From contig QHBV01000011.1 in the NCBI GenBank assembly GCA_003244035.1, positions 595 to 20,941 on the forward strand: 20,347 nt of DNA, in the 5' to 3' direction. The notes under the pieces were generated by a model that saw only the letters and a list, made by a program, of their open reading frames with translations, did no database searches and was not told where the DNA came from. The DNA comes from Solirubrobacterales bacterium (lineage in GTDB: Bacteria > Actinomycetota > Thermoleophilia > Solirubrobacterales > Solirubrobacteraceae). Shown here one piece after another: positions 6,296-13,447 of this stretch (position 1 is its first letter; every line of letters starts with the position of its first letter). Made by a program: the position numbers and the translations under genes.

Positions 6296-9019
6296 TTACA
6301 CCGGCCTGCCGGCGTCGCGAAGCAGCCGGCCCACCGGCACCGCGGCGAGATGCACGGCGGCCAGCTCGCGGTGCAGCTTGGAGACCAGCGCCGTCGCATC
6401 ACTGGCCCGGCTGACGGTGAGCTCGATCACCTCGCCGGGGCGCAGGTGCGCCAGCGGATCGTCGCCGTCCTGCAGCCTGACCGCGCCGGCGACGAGACGC
6501 CCACCCGCGCCGTGCGCGAGCATCCACTGGCCAAGGCTGGGGCCACTAGATGCATACAGGAAGTGGCGGCGACCCATGCCCATCGGATCGATCAGCCGCC
6601 GCAGCTGACCGCGGGTCCCGAGCCACCGCACGAGTCCCCCCGTGGGCAGGCGTGGAACGGTCTGGTCGCCGTAGCTCGAAACCCGCATGTCCGCCGAAAA
6701 GGACGCCCGCGCGAGCGCGAACGAGGCGTGGATGCCATTCGAGGACAGCGCGCCCGCGAGCGCCGGCAGTTCGGCGGCGGGCGCGTCGACGATCACGCCG
6801 ACCTCCGGCCGGCTCGTCGTGACCGCGGTCATCGGCCGCATGTGCACGAAGTGGGAGACGAGCTGGTATGAGGCGCCGGTCGTCAGCGCCCACCCGGCAA
6901 CCGCCACCGTCGCGGCCAGCGTCGTCGCCGTGTGAGCGGTGCGCAGCCGCCAGGCAGGGAGCTGCCTGGCTCGACGCTCGTCGCTGAGGATCAGCGAGGC
7001 CGTCGACGGCCTCCGCGCGAACGAGCCGTCGGGCTCCGGGCGCTGGGCCAGCGCGCGCTTCAGGGCAGGAGCGATGTCGCGCTGCTTGCGCGCGACCTGC
7101 GCGAGCCCAAACCGTCGCAGCGCGGCGTTCGAGGCGCGCACGTGGCCATAGCCGAAGCCATAGGAGATCACCGGACAGCCACGGATGATCGCCTCGAGCA
7201 CGGTCAGCCCGGCGCTCGAGTGCACGAGTGCGTCGCTGGCGGCGAGCACGTCGCCCATCCGGTCGGTGAAGCCCATCAGTCGCAGCCGCGGCTCCTCCCC
7301 GAAGCGCTTGGCCACCCGCGCACGCAGCCGGTCGTTTCGACCGCACAGGCACATGACGGTCGCATCCGGAACCTCGAGCGCAGCCCGCGTCGCGCCGGCG
7401 AGATCGCCCACGCCCCAGCCACCGCCCGAGACGGCGATCACGAGCCCGTCCGCGGGCAGTCCGAGCGAGCGGCGCGCGTCCCCCCGGGAGCGCGCCGCCA
7501 GGAACGCCGGCGCGGTCGGAGGCTTGGCCCAGCGTGCGCTGCCAGGGCCCGCAATCCGCTCGGCTTCCTCGATCGACTCCGGATGGGTCACGAAATGCAG
7601 ATCGATTCCCGGATGCGCCCAGAAGCGAAGGCCCGCGAGGTCGGTGATCGAGGAGTAGCAGGGAACGTCCAGCCGCCCCTTGCGACGCAGCTCCCCGAGC
7701 ACCGCGGTGACGCCGGGGTAGGTGGAGACGATCAGGTCGGGGTCGTGCGCGCGGATCAAGCGCATCAGCCCGCGCCGCCCGAACGCGGTGAGCAACCGCT
7801 TGGCAAGCCACCGCGTCGGCGCGAAGTACATGAACAGCATGTACTGGAAGTCGAACAGCCACGGCAGCCAGCGGAACATGAACGCCGAGTTCTCGCGCAG
7901 CACCTTGGTCAGGACCGGGCCCATCGCAGGTAGTCCGTTGACGACCGACACCTGAGCGTCCGGGTCCTCGTCTCGGAACTCCCGCGAAACCGCGCGCGCG
8001 GGGAGGTCGTGGCCCTCGCCGATGTCGGCCGAGATGATCAGGATCTGGCGCGGCTTCGATTCCGCGTCCGGCTCCCCCGCCGGGAGCACGCTCGCGAGCT
8101 CCTGCTCGGCGGCGGCGGCGGCCTGCTCTCGGCGCCACTGCACGTAGCGGCGCACACCTTCTGAGAACGGCGTCGCCGCGCTCCAGCCGAGCTCCCGGTT
8201 GGCGCGAGCGCTGGAGACGACCTTCCCGCCGAAGTCGCCGGGACGGGCGGGCGTGTACACGATCTCGACGTTGCCGACTAGCTCCTTGACCGTCTCGGCG
8301 ATCTGCTTGATCGTGACGTTCTCGTCGCTGGCCAGGTTGTAGACGCGGTTGCCCGCCACCTCGTCGAGCCCGAGTGCCACCCCGTCGGCGAGGTCCTCGA
8401 CGTACACGAACCGCCGCGACTGGCCGCCGTCGCCGGCGAGCGTCAGCGGCTCGCCCCTCAGCGCCTTGCCCACGAACGCGGGGATCACCGCCGCCTCGCG
8501 CGCGCGGGGACCGTACGGAATGCCGAAGCGCAGGATCGTGTAATCGATCCCGTAGAGCTCCTGGTAGGCCTTGCAGTAGAGCTCGCCGGCAAGCTTCGTG
8601 CTCGTGTACAGGTGGCTGGGCGCGGGCAGGAGCGTGTCCTCGTCAACCGCCTCCTCAGCGCAGTCGGAGTAGACCCAGATCGTGCTCGCGTAGACGATCC
8701 GCTTGACCCCAGCGCGCCGCGCGGCCTCGAGCACCGTGACCGTCCCGCGGGCGTTTACCCGCTCGGCGTCCTCGGGCTCGGCGTGAACATCGTTGACGTC
8801 GGCGACCGCGGCGAGGTGGGCGACGGCGTCGCAGCTGTGCAGCGCCCGCTCGAGCGCCTCGCGATCGGTGATCGAGCCGAGCACGGTGTCGACCGAGCCG
8901 CGCTCGTGCCATGGCGAGGGGCGCAGGTCGTAGATCACGGGCTCGTGTCCGCGGGCACGCAGCTTGTCGACCACGTGCGAGCCGATGAATCCCGACCCGC
9001 CCGTCACCAGGACCCTCAT
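6296..9019 (-). CDS. Fusion: NAD-dependent sugar epimerase/dehydratase + MGDG-synthase-like glycosyltransferase + inactive NodB-like domain
   Basis: A 907-residue protein in four parts. Residues 1-300 are an extended short-chain dehydrogenase acting on nucleotide sugars: TGGSGFIG at 6-13 binds NAD, and YTSTK at 138-142 with Ser112/Thr113 is the catalytic set. Residues 325-660 are a GT28/MurG-type glycosyltransferase related to monogalactosyldiacylglycerol synthases, with SADIGEGH at 330-337 and the donor site SGGGWGVGD to HSSAGLTVLEAI. Residues 697-718 form one membrane helix. Residues 738-905 resemble a NodB polysaccharide deacetylase fold, but TFDDGP has become VIVDAP, RPPYG has become YASSGP, and the terminal LLHD has become ELTV. 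The start at 9019 is set by the ATGA overlap with the aminotransferase gene. An upstream in-frame extension to 9157 is rejected. Likely role: making and adding a sugar to a lipid or envelope glycan at the membrane, with a sensing or binding outer domain. The substrate is unknown. Confidence 0.85.
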   Translation of the reverse strand: MRVLVTGGSGFIGSHVVDKLRARGHEPVIYDLRPSPWHERGSVDTVLGSITDREALERALHSCDAVAHLAAVADVNDVHAEPEDAERVNARGTVTVLEAARRAGVKRIVYASTIWVYSDCAEEAVDEDTLLPAPSHLYTSTKLAGELYCKAYQELYGIDYTILRFGIPYGPRAREAAVIPAFVGKALRGEPLTLAGDGGQSRRFVYVEDLADGVALGLDEVAGNRVYNLASDENVTIKQIAETVKELVGNVEIVYTPARPGDFGGKVVSSARANRELGWSAATPFSEGVRRYVQWRREQAAAAAEQELASVLPAGEPDAESKPRQILIISADIGEGHDLPARAVSREFRDEDPDAQVSVVNGLPAMGPVLTKVLRENSAFMFRWLPWLFDFQYMLFMYFAPTRWLAKRLLTAFGRRGLMRLIRAHDPDLIVSTYPGVTAVLGELRRKGRLDVPCYSSITDLAGLRFWAHPGIDLHFVTHPESIEEAERIAGPGSARWAKPPTAPAFLAARSRGDARRSLGLPADGLVIAVSGGGWGVGDLAGATRAALEVPDATVMCLCGRNDRLRARVAKRFGEEPRLRLMGFTDRMGDVLAASDALVHSSAGLTVLEAIIRGCPVISYGFGYGHVRASNAALRRFGLAQVARKQRDIAPALKRALAQRPEPDGSFARRPSTASLILSDERRARQLPAWRLRTAHTATTLAATVAVAGWALTTGASYQLVSHFVHMRPMTAVTTSRPEVGVIVDAPAAELPALAGALSSNGIHASFALARASFSADMRVSSYGDQTVPRLPTGGLVRWLGTRGQLRRLIDPMGMGRRHFLYASSGPSLGQWMLAHGAGGRLVAGAVRLQDGDDPLAHLRPGEVIELTVSRASDATALVSKLHRELAAVHLAAVPVGRLLRDAGRPV

Positions 9020-10059
9020 GAGGCGGCCTCCCCATCGCGGCTCGCAGGCTCGCCGGGTCCGGTCTCGGGGTGGTAGTAGAGCGGCACGCAGGAATGGTTG
9101 CGCGCCACCCAGTCGGAGTTGGGCAGCTCGGCGTCGCTGCCCATGATCCGGTGGCACGGCTGGTCGTAGACGCGGCCCGTCGAGCGCTCCAGCCAGTCGA
9201 ACACGATGTACTTGTACAGCCCCGAGACCATCCCGCCGGGCAGCTCGAGCCGGCTCGGGTATCGCGGGTCCAGATGCTCGCGCGCGGCCTCGTTCTTCCA
9301 GGCGACGATCTCAGGCAGGCGCTCGATCTGCACGAGCCCGAGCGCCGCGGTGAGCTCGCTCATGCGGAAGTTGAGCCCCTGAACCTCGAAGCTCGGCTTG
9401 CCGTAATTGCGAAACGCGCGCGCATGGTCGAGGACCTCTGGCCGCTTTGACACCAGCACCCCGCCCTCCCCCGTCGAGATCGTCTTCGTCGCGTACAGCG
9501 AGTAGATGCCGGCGTCGCCGTATGTCCCGGCCTTGCGGCCGTTCCAGCTGGCGCCGTGGGCGTGGGCGCAGTCCTCGATCAGGAAGATGTCGTTCGCGGC
9601 GCAGTACTCGGCGATCCGCTGGGCGTCGAACGCGATGTGACCACCGATGTGCACGAGGAAGGCGGCCCTCGGCTTGTGCCGGTTCGCCTTCGCCTCGAAG
9701 TCCGCGAACGAAATGCACAGGTCCTCGCGGTTGCAGTCGACGAACTCGACCTTCGCCCCCGCGTGGATCGCCGCGAGCGGCGTCGCCATGAACGTGTTCG
9801 ACGGGCAGAGCACCGTCGCGCCGTGCACGCCCGCATAGTGCAGCGCCGCCAGCGCGCCGCCCGCCCAGCTCGAGAGCGCCACCGCCGGAGCCTGATTCCA
9901 CCCCTCCCACGCGGCTTCGAAGCGATCCGTCATCGACGCCTCCGACCACCTGTTCGAGTCCAGGACCTCGTCGATCAGCGCATGCAGGGGCGCGCGGTCG
10001 CGCTGGTCGAAGCCGATCGTGAACTGCGCAAGCTCTGGGATTGCGGAAGCTGTGGTCAT
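9016..10059 (-). CDS. DegT/DnrJ/EryC1/StrS family sugar aminotransferase
   Basis: A 347-residue PLP-dependent enzyme of the family that transaminates keto-sugars bound to nucleotides, or serves as a related dehydratase. Lys192 in SLYATKTISTGEGG is the PLP-binding lysine, Asp163 in IEDCAHAHGA holds the pyridine nitrogen, and RNYGKPSFEVQGLNFRMSELTAALGL is the usual substrate/dimer segment. It is slightly short for the family (commonly about 370-400), with the C-terminus after LYYHPETG lacking the longer tail. It is coupled by a 4-base overlap to the epimerase/glycosyltransferase fusion, so it probably supplies an amino-sugar donor for that protein. A 112-base gap with a strong hairpin separates it from the upstream deacetylase gene. 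Confidence 0.88.
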   Translation of the reverse strand: MTTASAIPELAQFTIGFDQRDRAPLHALIDEVLDSNRWSEASMTDRFEAAWEGWNQAPAVALSSWAGGALAALHYAGVHGATVLCPSNTFMATPLAAIHAGAKVEFVDCNREDLCISFADFEAKANRHKPRAAFLVHIGGHIAFDAQRIAEYCAANDIFLIEDCAHAHGASWNGRKAGTYGDAGIYSLYATKTISTGEGGVLVSKRPEVLDHARAFRNYGKPSFEVQGLNFRMSELTAALGLVQIERLPEIVAWKNEAAREHLDPRYPSRLELPGGMVSGLYKYIVFDWLERSTGRVYDQPCHRIMGSDAELPNSDWVARNHSCVPLYYHPETGPGEPASRDGEAAS

Positions 10060-10090
10060 GTTCTCGCCAAGCCGGAGACGCAGGCACCCG

Positions 10091-10114
10091 CGGCGCCGCC
10101 AGCCGGCGGCGCCG
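10091..10114 (-). terminator. Perfect GC-rich hairpin between deacetylase and aminotransferase genes
   Basis: CGGCGCCGCC (10091-10100) and GGCGGCGCCG (10105-10114) are exact complements around a 4-base loop, a 10-bp all-GC stem. It lies 57 bases past the deacetylase stop. There is no T-run, so it may be a factor-independent terminator of the GC-hairpin type seen in actinobacteria, a transcript stabiliser, or an attenuator for the aminotransferase. Confidence 0.4.
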
Positions 10115-10171
10115 AGCTCCCGCGCTTGGCTTGCCTATCCTCACAGGTGATGGTGCGCTCGGACAAGCCTT

Positions 10172-10822
10172 TCAGACAGGTAGGACGGTACTGATAACGC
10201 GCCGCTTAAGCTCTGCGATCACGAGCGGGAGCGCCTCGATCGTCCGTCGGTAAGACCCCGCCGAGCTGTAGAAATCGGCGTCGTGCAGAAGGATCACGTC
10301 GCCGGCTGCGATCTCCGCGGTCGCGCGCGCGGCGATCCGCTCGGGCGTCGTGTGCTTGCGCCAGTCCTTGCCCCACCGCGACCACAGCAGCGGCCTCAGG
10401 CCCGCGTCGGTGGCTGCCCTCAGCCCCGCGGCGCTGTAGACACCGTAGGGCGGGCGATGCCAGTGCGGCTGGCTCCCGGTGGCGTCCTCGATCGCGGCGC
10501 GTCCACGCTGCAGGTCGTCCTTGATCGCGTGCGCGCCGACCCGCAGCTGCAGCCGATGACGGTGGCCATGCAAGCCGATCGCGTGCCCCTGCGCGACGAT
10601 CTCCGCGACGAGGGCCGGGCGGCGGGCGACCTGCTCACCGATCACGAAGAAGGTCGCCCGCGCGCCCGCGCGGGCGAGTAGCTCGAGCACCGCCGGCGTC
10701 CCCTCGGGATGGGGGCCATCGTCGAAGGTCAGTGCGACGCCGCTGGCCCCCGCGAGCGTGCGCGGGATGCGCAGCGCGTCGGCGGCGGCGGGAAGCACGG
10801 GGGCAAGGGCGTGGCGGATCAC
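10172..10822 (-). CDS. NodB-domain polysaccharide deacetylase
   Basis: A 216-residue metal-dependent deacetylase of carbohydrate esterase family 4. All five NodB motifs are present: TFDDGP at 32-37 (catalytic and metal-binding Asp34/Asp35), HGHRH at 85-89 (metal histidines), RPPYG at 123-127, the tryptophan segment LLWSRWGKDW at 145-154, and ILLHDAD at 177-183 with catalytic His180. The N-terminus (MIRHALAPVLPAAADALRI) is only weakly hydrophobic, so export is uncertain. The start is GTG 10822. It removes N-acetyl groups from an amino-sugar polymer or glycolipid, which fits the downstream aminotransferase and glycosyltransferase on the same strand. It is divergent from a small membrane protein gene, with a shared inverted repeat between them. 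Confidence 0.9.
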   Translation of the reverse strand: MIRHALAPVLPAAADALRIPRTLAGASGVALTFDDGPHPEGTPAVLELLARAGARATFFVIGEQVARRPALVAEIVAQGHAIGLHGHRHRLQLRVGAHAIKDDLQRGRAAIEDATGSQPHWHRPPYGVYSAAGLRAATDAGLRPLLWSRWGKDWRKHTTPERIAARATAEIAAGDVILLHDADFYSSAGSYRRTIEALPLVIAELKRRVISTVLPV

Positions 10823-10827
10823 GCGGA

Positions 10828-10885
10828 GATGATCGCGGGTGCGAGCGACAGGCGCTCACGCCGAGCTGCATCACCTGCGATCATC
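10828..10885. promoter_or_regulatory. Imperfect 14-bp inverted repeat between two divergent genes
   Basis: GATGATCGCGGGTG at 10828-10841 and CACCTGCGATCATC at 10872-10885 pair at 13 of 14 positions. Each arm ends 5-6 bases before the start codon of its own gene (GTG 10822 on minus, ATG 10892 on plus). This could be a shared operator or two copies of one short-leader promoter element. Confidence 0.45.
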
Positions 10886-10891
10886 ACGCCC

Positions 10892-11227
10892 ATGGAAGGC
10901 AGCGAACAGCGAAAGCTCGGGGCCGCGTTCGACCCACGCGTGCGGCTGTACCGCGACCCATTCAACGAGCTGCTGGTCTTCGACCTCTCGGCGGCCGGGG
11001 CGGTCGCGGGAGTGCCGATGATCCTGCTGATCGTCGGTGCCCTGTTCGGACGGCTCAGCCCCGGCGTATTCGTTCTCGCCAGCGTCGTACTCGAATGGTT
11101 CTTCATCTTCGTCGTCGGTCGCCCGCAGATGGCGCCACGTGAATCGTTGGGCTGGGCGATCCTCTGGGGCACGATCGCTGCGATCTTCGGGTTGCTGTTC
11201 TACTACCTCGTCGTCCAGTCTCTATAA
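10892..11227 (+). CDS. Small membrane protein, three predicted helices, unknown function
   Basis: A 111-residue protein starting at ATG 10892 (MEGSEQRKLGAAFDPRVRLYRDPFN). After a polar N-terminus of about 25 residues come three hydrophobic stretches: around LLVFDLSAAGAVAGVPMIL, LSPGVFVLASVVLEWFFIFVV, and LGWAILWGTIAAIFGLLFYY. A charged loop (GRPQMAPRES) separates the last two. I do not recognise the family. An in-frame extension upstream exists, but it would overlap the divergent deacetylase start and is low-complexity, so I reject it. It lies 44 bases before the next plus-strand gene and may be co-transcribed with it. Confidence 0.7.
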   Translation: MEGSEQRKLGAAFDPRVRLYRDPFNELLVFDLSAAGAVAGVPMILLIVGALFGRLSPGVFVLASVVLEWFFIFVVGRPQMAPRESLGWAILWGTIAAIFGLLFYYLVVQSL

Positions 11228-11271
11228 CGGATCCTGCGGTTTCCGGCGCGGAGCGACGGTCTGAGCAGTTC

Positions 11272-11823
11272 GTGAAGCCAGACTTGGACCACTGGCTCGC
11301 CGATCCCACGCTGCGGATCGCGCATCGTCGCGAGAGCAGCGCCGATCCCAGCCGTCTGTGGGAGGCCGCGCGCGCGGTCCGCCTCGCGGACACCGCGGTC
11401 CTCGGTCGGCTCGTGCGCTCGCGGATCCCGGGCACCGGCGCGCACATCCGCTTTGACGAGCTCTTTCGCCGACCGCCGTTCGCCGTGCTCGAGGAGGAGG
11501 ACGAGAGCCGGACGCTCGTGTCGGGGCTGGTGGGGCGGATCTGGACGCTGCGGCGCGACTATCCCATACTCGAGGAACCCGAGGAGTTCCGGCGCTGGTC
11601 CAAGCACGGCACCGCCCGAGTGCTGATGGCGCACTGGGTGCAGAGCGGTGGCGAGGGACGATCGGCACTGTGCTCCGAGGCACGAGTGGAGACGATCGGG
11701 AACCGCGGGCGGATCGGGCTTGCCACGGTGCGCCCGCTCGTAACCGCGTTTGGTCACCTGGTGGGCAGCGAGGGGATCGCGGCGGCGGTGAGGCGGGCGG
11801 AATCCCGAGGATGTCCGGACTGA
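11272..11823 (+). CDS. Conserved hypothetical protein, possibly SRPBCC-like
   Basis: A 183-residue soluble protein from GTG 11272. It has no signal peptide or membrane segment. Recognisable stretches are RLADTAVLGRLVRSRIPG, FDELFRRPPFAVLEEEDES, SGLVGRIWTLRRDYPI, and LATVRPLVTAFGHLVGSEGI. The alternation of beta-prone and amphipathic segments suggests a START/SRPBCC-type ligand-binding fold, but this is an impression and not a motif match. I do not know its function. It lies downstream of the small membrane protein and 84 bases before an AraC regulator on the same strand. Confidence 0.7.
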   Translation: MKPDLDHWLADPTLRIAHRRESSADPSRLWEAARAVRLADTAVLGRLVRSRIPGTGAHIRFDELFRRPPFAVLEEEDESRTLVSGLVGRIWTLRRDYPILEEPEEFRRWSKHGTARVLMAHWVQSGGEGRSALCSEARVETIGNRGRIGLATVRPLVTAFGHLVGSEGIAAAVRRAESRGCPD

Positions 11824-11895
11824 TGTCAATTCGTCTCGCTGTGCGGGACCGATCGACATCGGTTCGCCCCCAGCCAACTCGAAGTCGCTGACTTG

Positions 11896-11901
11896 TAGGC
11901 T
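11896..11901 (+). promoter_or_regulatory. Candidate -10 box (TAGGCT) for the AraC regulator, leaderless spacing
   Basis: TAGGCT is followed by six bases and then the GTG start at 11908, so transcription would begin at the start codon. No Shine-Dalgarno sequence precedes the GTG, which fits a leaderless transcript. Confidence 0.35.
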
Positions 11902-11907
11902 GCGATC

Positions 11908-12609
11908 GTGAGCTACCGCGAGCATGCCTCGCCGCCGCCGCTCCTCCCATGGCTGGCGTGCATGTGGGAGCGACGATCGAGCGGGTCGCCTGTGCGGGTG
12001 CTGCCGGATGGCTGCATCGACATCATCTGGATCGAGGGCGCCGGGACTCAGATCGTCGGTGCGAATACGGCCGCGTTCGTCGTCCAGCTCCCGGCTGGCA
12101 CGCGCGTCGTCGGCGCGCGGCTGCGGCCTGGCGCCGCGCCGGCGCTGCTGGGTGTCGCAGCCGAGGCCGTGCGCGACCTGCGCGTCCCGGTGCAGGAGGT
12201 GTGGGCGAGCGAAGGCGAACGGCTGGCCGCGAGGCTGAACGACCACCCGGATCCACTCTCCGGGCTACGCGCGGCCCTGCTCGCGCGCCGTGCGGGCGCC
12301 CAGCCGCCCGATCCGCTGGTGCGCGCGGCCGCGACGCGGCTGGCGAGGCCCGACGCTGCGGTCGTTCGGATTGCGAGTGAGCTGGGCGTGAGCGAGCGCC
12401 AGTTGCGACGGCGCGTGACGCTCGCTGTCGGGTACGGCCCCAAGCGGCTGGCGCGCGTGCTGCGGCTGTGGCGTGCGCTCGATGCGGCCCGGACCGGCGA
12501 GGACCTTGCCCGAGCGGCGCTCGACGCCGGCTACGCCGATCAGGCCCACTTCGCGAACGACTGTCGCGCGCTCGCTGGCGTGCCGCCATCCGTCGTGCTC
12601 GCGCGATAG
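11908..12609 (+). CDS. AraC family transcriptional regulator
   Basis: A 233-residue regulator from GTG 11908. The N-terminal half (YREHASPPPLLPWLACMWER, VRVLPDGCIDIIW, then VVGARLRPGAAPALLGV) matches the DUF6597-type sensor seen in many short AraC proteins. The C-terminal double helix-turn-helix runs through VVRIASELGVSERQLRRRV at 152-170 and LARAALDAGYADQAHFANDCRALAGVPPS at 200-228, the latter close to the AraC signature. The target and ligand are unknown. It stands alone between a hypothetical gene and a DNA-repair-like gene and may regulate itself or a neighbour. Confidence 0.88.
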   Translation: MSYREHASPPPLLPWLACMWERRSSGSPVRVLPDGCIDIIWIEGAGTQIVGANTAAFVVQLPAGTRVVGARLRPGAAPALLGVAAEAVRDLRVPVQEVWASEGERLAARLNDHPDPLSGLRAALLARRAGAQPPDPLVRAAATRLARPDAAVVRIASELGVSERQLRRRVTLAVGYGPKRLARVLRLWRALDAARTGEDLARAALDAGYADQAHFANDCRALAGVPPSVVLAR

Positions 12610-12668
12610 AAACCACACGGCCGATTCCTGCAAGACACCCGGTACTTCCCCCGCGATCCTTGGTCCCG

Positions 12669-12977
12669 ATGAGCAGCGAGTTGACGACAATCCCGAATGT
12701 CGGACCGGCCGTGGCGCGTAAGCTCGGCCGGATCGGCATCGCACGCGACGAGGATCTGCGCGGATGCGATCCCCAGGAGCTGTTCGAGCGACTCTGCGCG
12801 CTCGACGGCCACCGGCACGACCCGTGCCTGCTCGACACGTTCGTCGCGGCGGTGTCGTTCGCTGACGGCGGACCCGCCAGGCCATGGTGGGAGTTCAGCC
12901 GCGAGCGCAAGGCTAGAGCCGGTGAGGCCAATTTCCGAGCCGCCGGCGACGAGGGCAAGGCTCACGCCCGTGGCTGA
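12669..12977 (+). CDS. Cdd1-type helix-hairpin-helix protein (pathogenicity locus / mitomycin-resistance-like family)
   Basis: A 102-residue soluble protein from ATG 12669 (MSSELTTIP). The helix-hairpin-helix NVGPAVARKLGRIGI is followed by EDLRGCDPQELFERLCALDGHRHDPCLLDTFVAAV and PARPWWEFSRERKA, a close fit to the Cdd1 family (PF11731). Proteins of this family are often annotated 'mitomycin resistance' or 'pathogenicity locus' without proof; the fold suggests DNA binding. Its last 8 bases overlap the start of the VOC gene, so the two are probably coupled. Longer in-frame readings upstream would overlap the AraC gene and are not supported. Confidence 0.85.
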   Translation: MSSELTTIPNVGPAVARKLGRIGIARDEDLRGCDPQELFERLCALDGHRHDPCLLDTFVAAVSFADGGPARPWWEFSRERKARAGEANFRAAGDEGKAHARG

Positions 12978-13374
12978 TCCAATCGAGCTGCGGCTCGGCT
13001 GGGTGATCGTCTACGTCGACGACCCCGCCGCGGCCAGCGCCTTCTACCAGGCCGCGTTCGGCCTCGCCGGCGAGTTCGTGCACCCGTCTGGATCCTACGC
13101 TCAGCTCGACACAGGAGCGACCAAGCTCGCGTTCGCGTCCTACGCCTTGGGAGAGCAGAACTTCGATCGCGGTGTGCGCCGGACCGGGGTCGACGAGCAG
13201 CCGCCCAACGTCGAGCTGGCGCTGGTCGCCGACGATGTCGATGCGGCGTTCGCCCACGCGCTCGAGGCCGGCTGCGTGGCGCTCGCCTCGCCGGAGGATA
13301 AGCCCCACGGTCAGCGCGTTTCCTACGTCCGCGACCCCTTCGGCACGCTCGTCGAGCTCGCCACGCCAATCTGA
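12970..13374 (+). CDS. VOC superfamily protein (glyoxalase / bleomycin-resistance-like)
   Basis: A 134-residue protein from GTG 12970. It has the two beta-alpha-beta-beta-beta modules of the vicinal oxygen chelate fold: IVYVDDPAAASAFYQAAFGL opens the first, and VADDVDAAFAHALEAGCVAL with YVRDPFGTLVELATPI forms the second. The acidic metal-binding residue near the C-terminus (Glu in LVELATP) is present. A metal His in the usual first-strand place is not evident (the strand reads WVIVYVDD), so it may bind rather than convert its ligand. Members include antibiotic-binding proteins and small-molecule lyases; the substrate is unknown. It overlaps the Cdd1 gene by 8 bases. Confidence 0.88.
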   Translation: MADPIELRLGWVIVYVDDPAAASAFYQAAFGLAGEFVHPSGSYAQLDTGATKLAFASYALGEQNFDRGVRRTGVDEQPPNVELALVADDVDAAFAHALEAGCVALASPEDKPHGQRVSYVRDPFGTLVELATPI

Positions 13375-13432
13375 GCCGGCGCGCCCGGGCCGGCGGCCGG
13401 CGCCACCCCTGGCGCGCGACCGCCCCCCAGGC

Positions 13433-13438
13433 TAACGT
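13433..13438 (+). promoter_or_regulatory. Candidate -10 box (TAACGT) for recD2-type helicase
   Basis: TAACGT sits in GCTAACGTGCG (13431-13441), an 11-base string that recurs at 18262-18272. In both places TAACGT is exactly nine bases before a start codon. The fit is to a short-leader promoter of TAnnnT type. Confidence 0.4.
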
Positions 13439-13447
13439 GCGAGAGCG

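Noticed and set aside
4931..6871. A 646-codon open frame on the plus strand
   Set aside because: It is antisense to imuB and the fusion gene, extremely rich in Arg/Ala/Pro, and has no domain pattern: a typical high-GC shadow.
9020..9157. In-frame 46-residue N-terminal extension of the epimerase fusion
   Set aside because: It is Arg-rich and lies inside the aminotransferase gene. MRVLVTGGSGFIG at 9019 is the canonical start and gives an ATGA overlap.
10709..10891. Upstream extension of the 111-residue membrane protein
   Set aside because: It runs antisense into the start of the deacetylase gene and is low-complexity. ATG 10892 fits the start of the membrane protein better.
13375..13447. Terminator hairpin after the VOC gene
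   Set aside because: The GC-rich gap has only 5-bp complementarities and no convincing stem.
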